A stretch of 64,000 bases of DNA from CBDANW01 sp965197825 (GTDB lineage: Bacteria > Acidobacteriota > Vicinamibacteria > Marinacidobacterales > DATDRI01). The position numbers were made by a program, and so were the translations under genes. Position 1 is the stretch's first letter; the number at the start of each line of letters is the position of its first letter. This document shows positions 9,505-18,503 of this stretch, piece by piece. The DNA is taken from positions 186,001 through 250,000 of the forward strand of contig CBDANW010000003.1 in NCBI GenBank assembly GCA_965197825.1, in the 5' to 3' direction. The notes beneath the pieces were generated by a model, which was not told the origin of the DNA, did no database searches, and worked only from the letters and a program-made list of their open reading frames with translations.

Positions 9505-10623
9505 TCATGGCTTCGAGCCGAAGCAATAGACAACGCCATCTTGAGAACCGATCACCAGTCGTCCCTCGCCGATGGCGGGTGAAGCGGACAGGGGAGCGCC
9601 CGCGTTGAATTCCCAAAGTTTCTCACCGGTTTCGAGAGATAGTGCATAGAGTCGCCCATCGTTCGAGCCCACGAAGACCCGTCCTCCTGTCACAACGGGA
9701 GATGAATCGACTCGTGATCCGGTGCGAAACGTCCAAATGGCTTCACCGGTGTTCGCGTCGAGGCAGTGGACGAGCTTGTCTCGTCCCCCCAAGACGATGT
9801 GGCCGTCGACGACTGCCGCCGATGAGTAGAAGGGGAATTGACGCTCGGGGTGCGCGTAGCGCCACGTGATGGTCAGCTCTTTCAAATCGACGGCAATCAC
9901 TTCGTTATCGAACGTCCCATAGTAAGCGAAGTTCCCGACAACGGCGGGCGAGGCGGCGGTATAGGCGCCGGAGTCGAACTGATGAACCTCTTGCCCGTCC
10001 TCGATCCGTACGGCGCGAAGCATCGCGTCGCACCCGGTGATGTAGGTGAGGCCATCCTCCACCGCCAGTGTGCTGTGGATGAAACCGTTACTTTGAAGCT
10101 TCCAAAGCAGCTCACCACTCCTTGCGTCCAGGGCGTACGCGTGCTCGTCGTACGAGCCGATGAGAACCTTGTCTTCGACGATGACGGGGGAGGATTTGAT
10201 CTCCGCCAGCGTCTCGAACGTCCAGCGCGCCTTGCCGCTCGCGACATCCACGGCATGAACCACACCCGCAAGGTCCCCTATGTAGACCACTCCGTTCGAG
10301 ACCGCCGGAGAGGACTCACCAATGCCGGCCTCTCCCGCGAAGTATGTCCATCGAACCGCTCCATCGTCCAGGTCGAGCGCCACGAGCTCACCGGCAAACG
10401 TGCCGACGTACGCGACGCCGTCAACGATCGCCGCCGAGGAGTCGATTGCCTCTCCCGCCTCGTAGCTCCACAGCAGCTCCAACTTCTCCGGTAGCGGAGA
10501 AGTCGCCACGCCAGTCAGATTGGGGTTGCCCCGGAACTGGCTCCAGCCCTCTTGTGATGCGCCTTCCGGCGACGTGTGAGCTGGCACCAATGCGACGACG
10601 AGGAAGGAGATCAGTAGGCCCAC
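9505..10623 (-). CDS. Exported PQQ-like beta-propeller repeat protein, third copy
   Basis: Start set at GTG 10623, which lies inside the last codons of the alcohol dehydrogenase gene (13-base overlap, implying translational coupling); it gives a clean signal peptide (VGLLISFLVVALVPAHT) and 372 residues. Upstream in-frame starts would extend deep into the neighbour. At least six regular blades are visible with LDLDDGAVRWTY, DVASGKARWTF, DARSGELLWKL, DANTGEAIWTF and SLETGEKLWEF, a nearly ideal propeller. It starts with GWSQFRGNPNLTGV, a variant of the WRGP entry. A periplasmic partner of the dehydrogenase pathway is possible but unproven. Confidence 0.86.
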   Translation of the reverse strand: MGLLISFLVVALVPAHTSPEGASQEGWSQFRGNPNLTGVATSPLPEKLELLWSYEAGEAIDSSAAIVDGVAYVGTFAGELVALDLDDGAVRWTYFAGEAGIGESSPAVSNGVVYIGDLAGVVHAVDVASGKARWTFETLAEIKSSPVIVEDKVLIGSYDEHAYALDARSGELLWKLQSNGFIHSTLAVEDGLTYITGCDAMLRAVRIEDGQEVHQFDSGAYTAASPAVVGNFAYYGTFDNEVIAVDLKELTITWRYAHPERQFPFYSSAAVVDGHIVLGGRDKLVHCLDANTGEAIWTFRTGSRVDSSPVVTGGRVFVGSNDGRLYALSLETGEKLWEFNAGAPLSASPAIGEGRLVIGSQDGVVYCFGSKP

Positions 10624-11753
10624 TGATAGACCTCCAGGGCGCCCGCGGCGTCGAAGGGGCGGGGGTTGTGGCGACCCGTCCACTGCTTCGCTGCTTCTTC
10701 GGCAAGCGTCTTCAAGTCGTTCTCTGGAACGCCTACCGACCGCAGACGCGAAGGTAGACCGCCAGCTTTCGCAAGTTGCTCGAGGCGTTGCGCGAGGGCT
10801 TCACTTGGTTCTCCCTCCGACGATGCCTGGGCGGACAAGCTCACGAGATCGCGATACCGAGATCCAGCCACCTCTGCATTCCAACGGACCACCTGGGGGA
10901 GCAGGAGGGCTATCGCGACACCGTGCGTGGTGCCGTAGTGTGCCGTCAAAGGATTGGCGCAAGCATGGGTCGCACCCAGCATCGAGCTTTCGATGGCGGT
11001 GCCGGCATAGTAGGCCCCCAGTTGCATCGCTCCCCGCGCCGCGATGTCTTCCGGATGCGTGAGAACCCGCTGGTAGCTTCCCTCCAGCAATCGCCAGGCC
11101 TCGCGTGAGAAGGTGTCTGAAAAAGCGTTGCGGTTTACGGTGACGTAAGTCTCGACCGCATGAGCCATGGCGTCGAACCCCGTGATGGCGGTGACGTTTC
11201 GCGGCTGGGAAACCGTGAGGGCTGGATCGAGAAGCGCGATGCGAAAGGTGGCCTTGGGATCAAAGCAGGCCATTTTGACATGCGTGTCGGCGTCGGTGAT
11301 CAAAGCGACCGATTGCGCCTCGCTTCCGGTCCCCGCAGTCGTGGGAATGCCGATCATGGGCAGCATGGGTTTGGTAGCCTTGCCGACGCCCCAATAGTCC
11401 TTCATGCTCCCGCCATTGGTGAGGAGGAAGTTGACTCCCTTGGCGCAGTCCATGGAGCTGCCGCCGCCGAGACCGATGAGGGAGTCGATTCTTTCGCGGG
11501 CGGCCAGATCGCGTCCGGCCTCGACCATGCGCGTATCCGGGTTCTCACCGAACTCGTGAAACCCGAAGACCTGAATTCTCGCCGCTTCCAACTCGCGCCT
11601 CGCGGCCTGGAAGTGTCCGGCACGGATGAGGCCTTGATCCGTGGTGACCAGCGTCCGACGGAACCCGAGCTCCTTGGCGAGGTCGCCCAGTTTCGAGAGC
11701 GCCCCTTCACCGAAAATCAGCCGGGTGTTCGATTGGAAGTCGAAGGGCTCCAT
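10611..11753 (-). CDS. Iron-containing (group III) alcohol dehydrogenase
   Basis: A 380-residue protein, the normal length for Fe-dependent alcohol dehydrogenases. It carries the nucleotide-binding GLGGGSSMDCAK, the TTAGTGSE motif, and metal ligands in GFDAMAHAVETYV and in HACANPLTAHYGTTHGVA (Asp and three His). The N-terminus FGEGALSKLGDLAKELG is typical. It interconverts an aldehyde and an alcohol with NAD(P)H in the cytoplasm. It sits between exported propeller proteins in one operon: 9 bases after the upstream gene and overlapping the downstream one. With the ligase and acyl-CoA-reductase genes at 1-2234 it could complete an acid to aldehyde to alcohol series; that link is inference. Confidence 0.93.
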   Translation of the reverse strand: MEPFDFQSNTRLIFGEGALSKLGDLAKELGFRRTLVTTDQGLIRAGHFQAARRELEAARIQVFGFHEFGENPDTRMVEAGRDLAARERIDSLIGLGGGSSMDCAKGVNFLLTNGGSMKDYWGVGKATKPMLPMIGIPTTAGTGSEAQSVALITDADTHVKMACFDPKATFRIALLDPALTVSQPRNVTAITGFDAMAHAVETYVTVNRNAFSDTFSREAWRLLEGSYQRVLTHPEDIAARGAMQLGAYYAGTAIESSMLGATHACANPLTAHYGTTHGVAIALLLPQVVRWNAEVAGSRYRDLVSLSAQASSEGEPSEALAQRLEQLAKAGGLPSRLRSVGVPENDLKTLAEEAAKQWTGRHNPRPFDAAGALEVYQWAY

Positions 11754-11762
11754 TCACGCGAT

Positions 11763-13217
11763 TTAAGGTTGTCGAGCTAGTGCAAACAGCTTGTTACGGC
11801 TGGCGATGAAGAGCGTGCCGTTGGCGGGAACCGTGGTCGAGTAGACCGAGCTCCCCATATTCATTTCGCCTAGGACGACTTCTTCCTTTCCCGGTTTGAG
11901 CACGACGACATCGCCATCTTCGTCACCGAGGTAGAGCTTGCCGTCGGCGATGAGCGGAGAGGCCCACACCGCCGCAAACGTGTCGTGCACCCAGAGTTGC
12001 TGGCCGGTCTCGGCATCGATGGCGTGCAGAAAGCCGCTGAAGTCGGGTATGTAAAGGATACCGTCTTGGATGGCGGCGGTGGAAATCGTTCGCCGAATCT
12101 CTTCGTAATGCCAAACCAGTCCGGTCTCCGTGATGTCACCCCGCTTGGTGGGATCGATGGAGTAGTAGTGGCCGACGCCTTCGCCATGCTCGGGATCCTG
12201 TCCGTTGCCGATATAGACGTGATCGTTGTAGAGGACGGGAGTACTGATGACGTTGTTACGGGTTCGCGGCCACTCGGCGTCCTTGGGATTCGTATCGAAC
12301 TCCCATAGCTTCTCGCCAGTCAGTGCTTCGTATCCCCGCACCCAACCATCGCCTTGACCCATGACCACTTGCGCCACCCCGCCCAGCTCGCCCGCCGCAG
12401 CGGATGACCACTGCCCGTGAAGAATGCGATCTTCCACAGAGTTGTCTTCCCAGACCAGCTCGCCGGTGTTCTTGTTCAGCGCAATGATCCCCGGGGTGCG
12501 GGGGGAAGGGATGTCGACGTGGCTCTCGTCCTGGCCGTTCGAGGTGCTAACGAAAATGAGATCCCCGTACATGACGGGAGACGAGTTGGCCATGTTGTGC
12601 TGGTACGTGCCCACTTCTTCCATCATGTCGAAGCGCCAGATGATGTCCGCATCGTGCTCCGAAGTGGCCGCCTCGTCGGAGAAGGGGCCGTCGTTCTCGC
12701 CATCGCGGAATCCCTGAATGTCCAGCGACACGATTTCCGCACGGTTATTGACGTAGTAAAGTCGATCCCCATCCACCAGCGGCGAGGAGCAGACTCCCTG
12801 ATAGGGCCAGTCATTGACCCGCCCGGAGGGCAGTTTTTCGGAAAGAGCCTGCCAGAGAAACTCCCCGTCCGACTCGCTGAAAGCGAGCAGCACCCCGGCG
12901 TCTCCGGCATGTTCGGGATCGTAGCCGCCTTCGTTGTTGGTGCCCACGAAGACCATGCCGCCCGCGACCACCGGGTTACCGTAGGATTGGGAGCCTAGGT
13001 TGGCGACCCACTTGAGATTCTCGTTGGACGTGACGTCCCAAGTCTCGGGGAGACCCGTCATCGGGGAAACCATGTTGCGGTCCGGTGTGCCACCCCACAT
13101 CGGCCAGTCTCCGGCGGCGTCCGCGGCGCGCGACGGCGAGTTCAGAATGAAAGCGATGGCAGGCACGGAAATGAGGCTCGCCAGGAGGAGCAATCGATAG
13201 TTTCTATTCTGCGTCAT
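11763..13217 (-). CDS. Exported PQQ-like beta-propeller repeat protein, fourth copy
   Basis: A 484-residue protein whose ATG overlaps the stop of the preceding gene (ATGA). Signal peptide LLLLASLISVPAIAFILNSPSRA, then DWPMWGGTPDRNM as the entry motif. Blades include LDIQGF, LNKNTGELVWEDN, YEALTGEKLWEF, DAETGQQLWVHD and an acidic LYLGDEDGDVVVL. It contains several Asp/Asn-rich stretches (HADIIWRFDMMEE) not found in the sister copies, so it is a divergent paralogue rather than a recent duplicate. Second gene of the leftward operon that starts at 15430. Confidence 0.86.
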   Translation of the reverse strand: MTQNRNYRLLLLASLISVPAIAFILNSPSRAADAAGDWPMWGGTPDRNMVSPMTGLPETWDVTSNENLKWVANLGSQSYGNPVVAGGMVFVGTNNEGGYDPEHAGDAGVLLAFSESDGEFLWQALSEKLPSGRVNDWPYQGVCSSPLVDGDRLYYVNNRAEIVSLDIQGFRDGENDGPFSDEAATSEHDADIIWRFDMMEEVGTYQHNMANSSPVMYGDLIFVSTSNGQDESHVDIPSPRTPGIIALNKNTGELVWEDNSVEDRILHGQWSSAAAGELGGVAQVVMGQGDGWVRGYEALTGEKLWEFDTNPKDAEWPRTRNNVISTPVLYNDHVYIGNGQDPEHGEGVGHYYSIDPTKRGDITETGLVWHYEEIRRTISTAAIQDGILYIPDFSGFLHAIDAETGQQLWVHDTFAAVWASPLIADGKLYLGDEDGDVVVLKPGKEEVVLGEMNMGSSVYSTTVPANGTLFIASRNKLFALARQP

Positions 13218-15430
13218 GGGTTCTCTGTGACCTCGAGATTATCGAAGAAGACTTCACTGAAGGCGTCGGTATAGAGTCCTGGGCTGCCCTCGCGGTTAGG
13301 AATGGGATCCATTCGTTCGAGCGTCCACTGGCTGGGCTCGGGCTCGGACTTGGGCCAAGCTTTTCCGCGGGCCCGTACCGTGCCATCCGCGAGATTCTCG
13401 ACCTGGAGCTTCAGACGGTACCAAGTGTCGGGTTGCCAGGAGAAGGACTGGGTAGCCGTGCGCTGAGTCTCTGGTTGCCACGGCATGAGCTCCAGGCGCT
13501 GGTGATTCCCGAAGAGGATCAGAGCATAGCGTTGCGCGATGACGCCGGCGGTGCCCATTTGTCGCCGCTGCTCGGAAGCGCGGACGTCTACCGCCACCGT
13601 GTAGTTGGACCAGTCGGAGTGCCCGAGGTAGGTCTTGGCGCGTTTCAGGAAGGGATTGTCGGCGAGCTTGACCAGAACCTTGTTCCCTTCTTCTTGGCGC
13701 ACCCGGTACTTGCCAGTGGCATTGATCCAATGCCGGGGGACGCTATCCACCTCCATGCCCTCGAATCCCTCGACGCTCCAGGGAAGGGGCGGGATGACCC
13801 GCAAGCGAGCCGCGCCGAAGAGATCGCCCACGGTTGCTTTCACCAGGCCCACTTGCGCAACGGCCTGAGCTGAAGCGGTGAACTCACCGTTCTCGTCGAC
13901 GGTGCCCTCAAGGCCTTCGAGTGTCCAGGAAGCTTCGCCGCGACCCGCTAGGCGCCCTTTGTCGTCGAAAAGCCAGGCCACGAATCGGACGTTTTGTCCA
14001 GGCGACAGAACGAGCTCGGTCGGTGTGACCTGAACATGCGTCGCCGGACCCGCGGAGGAAGCCTCCGGCGCGTCTTCTTCAGGCCCAGGCTCAGTTTCAG
14101 CCTCAGCGCTATCCGTGCCTTCGCCGATCGCATAGATCGCGCTCTGGGACACGAGGTACACGCGCCCGCGCGCCACCGCCACGGAGGCGATGATCGCTTC
14201 GATCTCCGTGTCGCTGCCCAACTCGTCTTTGTCCAGAATCTCCGCGCTGTCCGTTCCCGGCTGGATGACGTAGAACGTTCCGTTTGCGGTACCCACATAG
14301 AGCTTCCCGTCGGCCAGAACCGGAGACGCCCGCTGGATCGTGCCTAGATTGAGTGTCCATAGCCGGTTGCCGGTTGCGAGATCGAACGCTACGAGGTTGG
14401 CCGCGTTGTCGATCTGATAGACACGATCTCCATCCATGACCGGGGAAGAGTAGCCGCCCAGAAATCCCGGGACCTTCCACTTGACCTGCTCCTCTTGAAT
14501 CTCACCACTGGCCGAGGCATCGATGGCGGCGACGAGACCCATTTCACTGCTATCGATATTCTCTTCACCTTGACTGACGATGGCGGTAGTTCCTTGGATC
14601 AGCGCGCCGGAGTTGATGCCGCGCTTGCTGATCTCGTATCTCCAGACCGGCTCTCCAGTTTGCGGCTTGAGGGCGTGCACCGCTCCGTCACCGCCTCCAG
14701 CAAGCATTAGATGCGTGCCGTCGATTTCGGTGGTGATAAAGGGAGCGTAGGTGGTGTCGTAGGGGTGCCCACCCGGCGAGCTCACCCACACGGTTTCACC
14801 GGTGCTCTTGTCGAAGGCGAAAAACCTTTGGCCCCCGCGTGCCTGATCTCCCCAACCTGAGTTGAGACCGCTGACGATGACCAGGTCTCCGTCGATCATG
14901 GGAGATGCGGTGCGTCCGCCGTGTGTGGTCACTAGACCAAAATCTTCCCCGAGGGACCGTGTCCAGAGAAGCGTCCCATCGTTGTCGAGGGCCAAGAGCA
15001 TGCCACCGACGCCGAAGGCGAAGACATGACCGGTGGACGGATCCCCCACCGGTGCCGCCCACGCGACTCGATGAGGCGGTACGTCACTTTGATAGATGTT
15101 GAAACGATGCTCCCAGAGCAGCTCCCCGGTGTCGGCGTTGAAGCACATGATGCGTTCTTGCAGTGTTTCGCCTTCGCCCACTGGGTTTTGTACGAACAAC
15201 CGATCCCCGAGCACGATGGGCGTGGAGCGGCCGCCGTAAGGAGCCGTCCAGGCGAGATTCTGCCCTTCGGGTGACCACTGCGTAGGGAGACCGCTCTCTG
15301 GAGATCGACCGTCACGAGCGGGACCTCGCCAATCGGCCCAGTCGTTGATTGGCGTAGCGGAAAAGATGGTCGGTGCCGCGGCGCTCCCGAGCAGGAGTCC
15401 GGTTAACAACAACATGATCTTCTTAGTCAT
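13214..15430 (-). CDS. Exported PQQ-like propeller protein with C-terminal carbohydrate-binding-like domain
   Basis: Start at ATG 15430 behind GAAGGAACC gives a signal peptide (IMLLLTGLLLGSAAAPTIFSA) and 738 residues; a longer in-frame extension to 15694 reads backwards into the IS-A copy and is rejected. Residues about 30-420 are WRGP-type propeller blades. A Glu/Pro/Ala-rich linker (AEAETEPGPEEDAPEA) leads to a region with Ig-like character (VTPTELVLSPGQNVRF) and a C-terminal module of about 190 residues (WSNYTVAVDVRASEQRRQ, FDNLEVTENP) resembling the 3-keto-disaccharide-hydrolase/LamG-like beta-sandwich. It probably binds or processes a glycan outside the cytoplasm. First gene of the operon; IS-A now sits 102 bases upstream and may have replaced its promoter. 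Confidence 0.83.
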   Translation of the reverse strand: MTKKIMLLLTGLLLGSAAAPTIFSATPINDWADWRGPARDGRSPESGLPTQWSPEGQNLAWTAPYGGRSTPIVLGDRLFVQNPVGEGETLQERIMCFNADTGELLWEHRFNIYQSDVPPHRVAWAAPVGDPSTGHVFAFGVGGMLLALDNDGTLLWTRSLGEDFGLVTTHGGRTASPMIDGDLVIVSGLNSGWGDQARGGQRFFAFDKSTGETVWVSSPGGHPYDTTYAPFITTEIDGTHLMLAGGGDGAVHALKPQTGEPVWRYEISKRGINSGALIQGTTAIVSQGEENIDSSEMGLVAAIDASASGEIQEEQVKWKVPGFLGGYSSPVMDGDRVYQIDNAANLVAFDLATGNRLWTLNLGTIQRASPVLADGKLYVGTANGTFYVIQPGTDSAEILDKDELGSDTEIEAIIASVAVARGRVYLVSQSAIYAIGEGTDSAEAETEPGPEEDAPEASSAGPATHVQVTPTELVLSPGQNVRFVAWLFDDKGRLAGRGEASWTLEGLEGTVDENGEFTASAQAVAQVGLVKATVGDLFGAARLRVIPPLPWSVEGFEGMEVDSVPRHWINATGKYRVRQEEGNKVLVKLADNPFLKRAKTYLGHSDWSNYTVAVDVRASEQRRQMGTAGVIAQRYALILFGNHQRLELMPWQPETQRTATQSFSWQPDTWYRLKLQVENLADGTVRARGKAWPKSEPEPSQWTLERMDPIPNREGSPGLYTDAFSEVFFDNLEVTENP

Positions 15431-15532
15431 GGTTCCTTCGCTGGGAGTTAAGGAGAGCTTTTTCGGGTTAGTCCCTGGATTCAATGACATAGGGCGATGA
15501 AGATACATCCTGGGCATCGAAAGGGTCAAGTC

Positions 15533-16993
15533 GGGGATGTCCCGCCGGATGTTGAATTTGGGGTAGCGGCGGCTCCTTGGCCGGCCTAAGAATAGGTCTG
15601 CCAATAAACCGTCTCCAGAGGGGGACAAGGAGCCACCAATGCCTAGGAAATCGAAGAAGCCAGTAAGAAAGCAAACGCACTCGCCTACGGGCAAGGTAGT
15701 TGGCCAAGTCGGTCAGATACTGCTACCGATGATAGCTGGGATCGCGGCCACGAAGGCGGATCTGACGGAATGGGTGTACGAGCAAGGACTGACAGCTCTG
15801 CACCTACTGCTCAGAGAGGACGCCGAGGAGATCGCGGGGCTCAAGGGCAAGCACGAGAAGGAGCGAACTCATAACCACTGTGGGAGCACGAACGGAGAGC
15901 TGAGCTTCGGTGGTCGTCGCATCCAAGTGTCGCGACCTCGAGTTCGCTCGAAGTCGGGCGAGGAGGCGTTCGCTTCCACACTTCGAAGCCTTCCGCGAAG
16001 AAGACCCGCTTCCAGAGCGAGTGTTGAATCAAATCTTGGTGGGGGTATCGACCCGAAATTACGAATCGAGTCTGGACAAACCCGCGGCCAAGTTGAAGTC
16101 TCGTGGCACGAGTAAGAGTGCCGCCAGCCGTCACCTCGTGAGCCAGACGACTAAGAAGCTCGAGGAATACCTGTCTCGGCGGCTAGAGGAGTTCGAGCTT
16201 GCGGCACTGATGCTGGATGGCCTTGAGGTGGCCGGACAGACCGTCGTCGTAACTCTCGGTATCACAATAGATGGAACGAAGGTGCCCCTGGGTATATGGC
16301 TGGGCTCGACGGAGAACTCTCGGGTGTGCACCGCGATGTTGCAGGACCTTCTCGAGCGAGGCTTGCGCGTCGATGAGTCGATTCTCTGCGTAGTGGACGG
16401 AGGCAAAGGCATCCGCAAGGCACTCGTCGACGTTTTGGGGGACCTCGCGGTCATCCAAAGGTGCCAGATCCATAAACTCCGGAATCTTCGCTCGTACCTT
16501 CCCAAGTCTCGTCACGCCTACGTGCTCCAGACGATGAAGGAAGCCTACAAGTGCAAGAGTGCCGACAAGGCGCGCAAGCGACTTCAGGCATTGGTGTCGT
16601 GGCTCGAGCGAAACGGCTACGACGAAGCTGCCGGAAGCCTTCGTGAAGGGATGGAAGAGACACTCACGGTCGTGAAGCTCGCGCTGCCCGCCTTACTTCG
16701 CCAGTCTCTTGCCACGACGAACGCCATTGAGAATCTCAACGGAACCATTCGCAGAGTATCGAGAAACGTCAAGCGTTGGTAGAGTCCTTCCATGGTTCGC
16801 CGATGGACCGCTCTTGGCGTCGTCACCGCGCAGAAAAAGTTCCGGCGTATCAAAGGCTATCGCCATATGGGCGCTCTCGTTCACGCGCTTAGAAGCAAAC
16901 AGAAATCTCTTGACAGCGATGAGTTTGCTGCCTAAGAGTATTCACAGGTGCCGCCGCTACCCGACCAAATTCAACAGCGGCCGGGACATCCCC
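15533..16993 (+). mobile_element. IS256-type insertion sequence IS-A, copy 1
   Basis: About 1.46 kb bounded by imperfect inverted repeats of about 28 bases starting GGGGATGTCCCG. The same element is found twice more (18710-22821 interrupted; 53684-55143). Unlike those, the 8 bases on the left (GTCAAGTC) and right (CAGGGGTT) do not match, so there is no target duplication: a deletion or rearrangement has removed one original flank. It separates the propeller operon promoter region from a stretch of IS debris. Confidence 0.92.
15639..16782 (+). pseudogene. IS-A copy 1 transposase, frameshifted
   Basis: IS256/Mutator-type DDE transposase: acidic residues in MLDGLEVAG, VVDGGKGIRKAL and NAIENLNGTIRR. 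Compared with the intact copy at 53790, one extra T in GGAGGCGTTCGC (about 15969) breaks the frame at residue about 110, splitting it into 15639-16115 and 15910-16782. Good AAGGAG ribosome site before ATG 15639. After the TAG at 16780-16782 the frame stays open for about 50 more codons with family-like sequence (see finding). Confidence 0.9.
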
Positions 16994-17295
16994 CAGGGGT
17001 TTGCCAACGTCCGTAAAAGCGGTGCCAGGAAGATCGGTCCATAGAACCTGTTTATCTATCACGCACTTGTGGGTAGCGCCCGGTCGTGGTGGCTGCAAAC
17101 GCCAATACCTCTGGCGCGCGGTAGATCCAACACCATCCTGACGGTACGCTGACGAACTTCTGGAGAATATCGCGTTGATCTTCCCATGATAACTCCCATC
17201 CTCTCAAGAAATAAAGCCTCCGGAAAACCCGGGGCGGTTCACCGGGCGTGGTACAATGTACGCATGAGTATTTCGACAAAAGTGAGAGGGACTTC
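16994..17295. other. Spacer of IS debris
   Basis: No intact gene. The right half holds the IS3-type orfA remnant listed separately. The left part (16994-17117) has short open frames on the minus strand that I do not recognise; they are probably the remains of whatever was joined to the IS3 fragment when flanks were lost. Confidence 0.5.
17118..17241 (-). pseudogene. IS3-family remnant: terminal repeat and start of orfA
   Basis: On the minus strand, 17241-17215 reads TGAACCGCCCCGGG..., a classic IS3-family (IS407-like) terminal repeat. It is followed by an ATG at 17191 and MGRSTRYSPEVRQRTVRMVLD, the conserved start of an orfA HTH protein. Family resemblance is lost at about 17125. This is a different IS3 lineage from IS-B. 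Only the first ~120 bases remain. Confidence 0.75.
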
Positions 17296-18249
17296 ATGAA
17301 CAAGTTTTTCCCGTCTGTGATTTTGATAGTTATCTTCATTACATTCTGGATAGGCGCCCCGGCGCACGCCCAATCGGGGTTCTATTTCGGCAGCGAGTGG
17401 GGAGCGAATTTCGGCTCGTCGCTGGATATGGTCGGATTCAGCAACGACCGGGCAAGTGTGTGTGACGAATACATCAACCTTGCGTTCGATACAGTCATGG
17501 GCACTCTGGGGTACGAGAACTACAACTGCACCGGCGCAAATCGCGGTCAGGGTGACGATTGGCAAAACGCATTCGATTCCGCCAAGGGCCCTCTGTTCGG
17601 TATGGCGCTCGGCTATCGCTTCGCGGATAACTCCTTCCGTTTTGAACTGGAATACTTCTACCGTGACACCGGCCATGACCAAACTTCCGATATTCCCGGG
17701 GCCACTGGAGCCTCCGGTGACAAGCTCGCCCAGGAAATCCAGGTAGCCACAGACCGCATCGGCAGCCTTACCTCGCACAACTTGTTTGCCAACCTGTATT
17801 TCGATTTTAAGAACGCTAGCCGGCTTACGCCGTATGTTGGGGTTGGTGTGGGCACCGGGTTTACCAATATGGATTATGGTTCCCTGTGGCAGAGGAACCT
17901 TGATGTGAATGCGATCACGACCGGGGAGGGGCTAGACAATGTGGAGCAGATCCGTCAGACCCTTGCCGGATCGACTAGCAGCGCACAGACCGTGCTCAGC
18001 GATACGCTGTTCGGCTACCAGGTATTATTTGGTGTGGACTACGCGCTCACCGAGGCATTACTGCTCGGGGTTAAGGGACGCTGGGTTAACTTTCATTCTT
18101 TTCGAAACGACGACAGTATTGTCTGGGATCCACTGCGCAGCCACCCGCCCAATCTTCGCAGGGATGGCAGCGAGCCTGTGTCGGGCAGCCTTGAGGTCGG
18201 CGACATCCAAATGTTCGGCGTCGGCCTGAACTTAAAGTACCTTTTCTAG
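17296..18249 (+). CDS. Outer-membrane beta-barrel protein (P44/Msp2-like)
   Basis: Start at ATG 17296 behind GAGAGGGA; an earlier in-frame GTG at 17248 adds 16 residues with no signal-peptide character. Signal peptide FPSVILIVIFITFWIGAPAHA is followed by a 290-residue barrel: alternating strands such as FYFGSEWGANFG, FGMALGYRFADNSFRFELEYFY, LTPYVGVGVGTGFTNM and a C-terminal MFGVGLNLKYLF ending in Phe, the usual outer-membrane insertion signal. Its base composition looks less GC-rich than neighbours, and it stands alone between IS remnants, so it may be acquired. A TACAAT box at 17252-17257 lies next to the IS3 terminal repeat and could serve as its promoter. Confidence 0.8.
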   Translation: MNKFFPSVILIVIFITFWIGAPAHAQSGFYFGSEWGANFGSSLDMVGFSNDRASVCDEYINLAFDTVMGTLGYENYNCTGANRGQGDDWQNAFDSAKGPLFGMALGYRFADNSFRFELEYFYRDTGHDQTSDIPGATGASGDKLAQEIQVATDRIGSLTSHNLFANLYFDFKNASRLTPYVGVGVGTGFTNMDYGSLWQRNLDVNAITTGEGLDNVEQIRQTLAGSTSSAQTVLSDTLFGYQVLFGVDYALTEALLLGVKGRWVNFHSFRNDDSIVWDPLRSHPPNLRRDGSEPVSGSLEVGDIQMFGVGLNLKYLF

Positions 18250-18503
18250 AGGGTCTGATTGAGGTTAAGATTGAGCGGAAAACTACTGGTCGGCGTCCCG
18301 TTCGTGTCCGTGTAATCCGCCTGTGATCCGCAAAAAAGATCGCGTATCGACGGGCAGACAGCCATGAGAGCGCCGCCCTGCGAACTCGTCTTCGACGCGG
18401 TGGAAATTCTGCACACTGTCGCCGCCGGGCCACCGACGCAATAACGTGCTTGAGAGGTGCTTGCGCTGTTTGCTGTTGGTGATGTGTACGTATCCCTTTG
18501 CAA
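18246..18503 (-). CDS. Possible small Cys-containing protein, unknown
   Basis: An 85-residue open frame convergent with the outer-membrane protein (4-base overlap of ends). It ends in NGTPTSSFPLNLNLNQTL and contains YCVGGPAATVCR and AVCPSIRDLFCGS, Cys-containing patterns that could be disulfide-bonded in an exported or pilin-like protein tail. No signal peptide or ribosome site is clear; it could be the 3' remnant of a longer gene. The rest of 18504-18660 shows no gene. Confidence 0.3.
   Translation of the reverse strand: MQRDTYTSPTANSASTSQARYCVGGPAATVCRISTASKTSSQGGALMAVCPSIRDLFCGSQADYTDTNGTPTSSFPLNLNLNQTL

Noticed and set aside
15524..15532. GGTCAAGTC directly left of IS-A copy 1 equals the first nine bases of IS-C, hinting at a lost IS-C.
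   Set aside because: Nine bases could match by chance and no further IS-C sequence is present.
15431..15694. An 88-residue N-terminal extension of the propeller protein at 13214.
   Set aside because: It reads antisense through IS-A, whereas ATG 15430 gives a ribosome site and a signal peptide.
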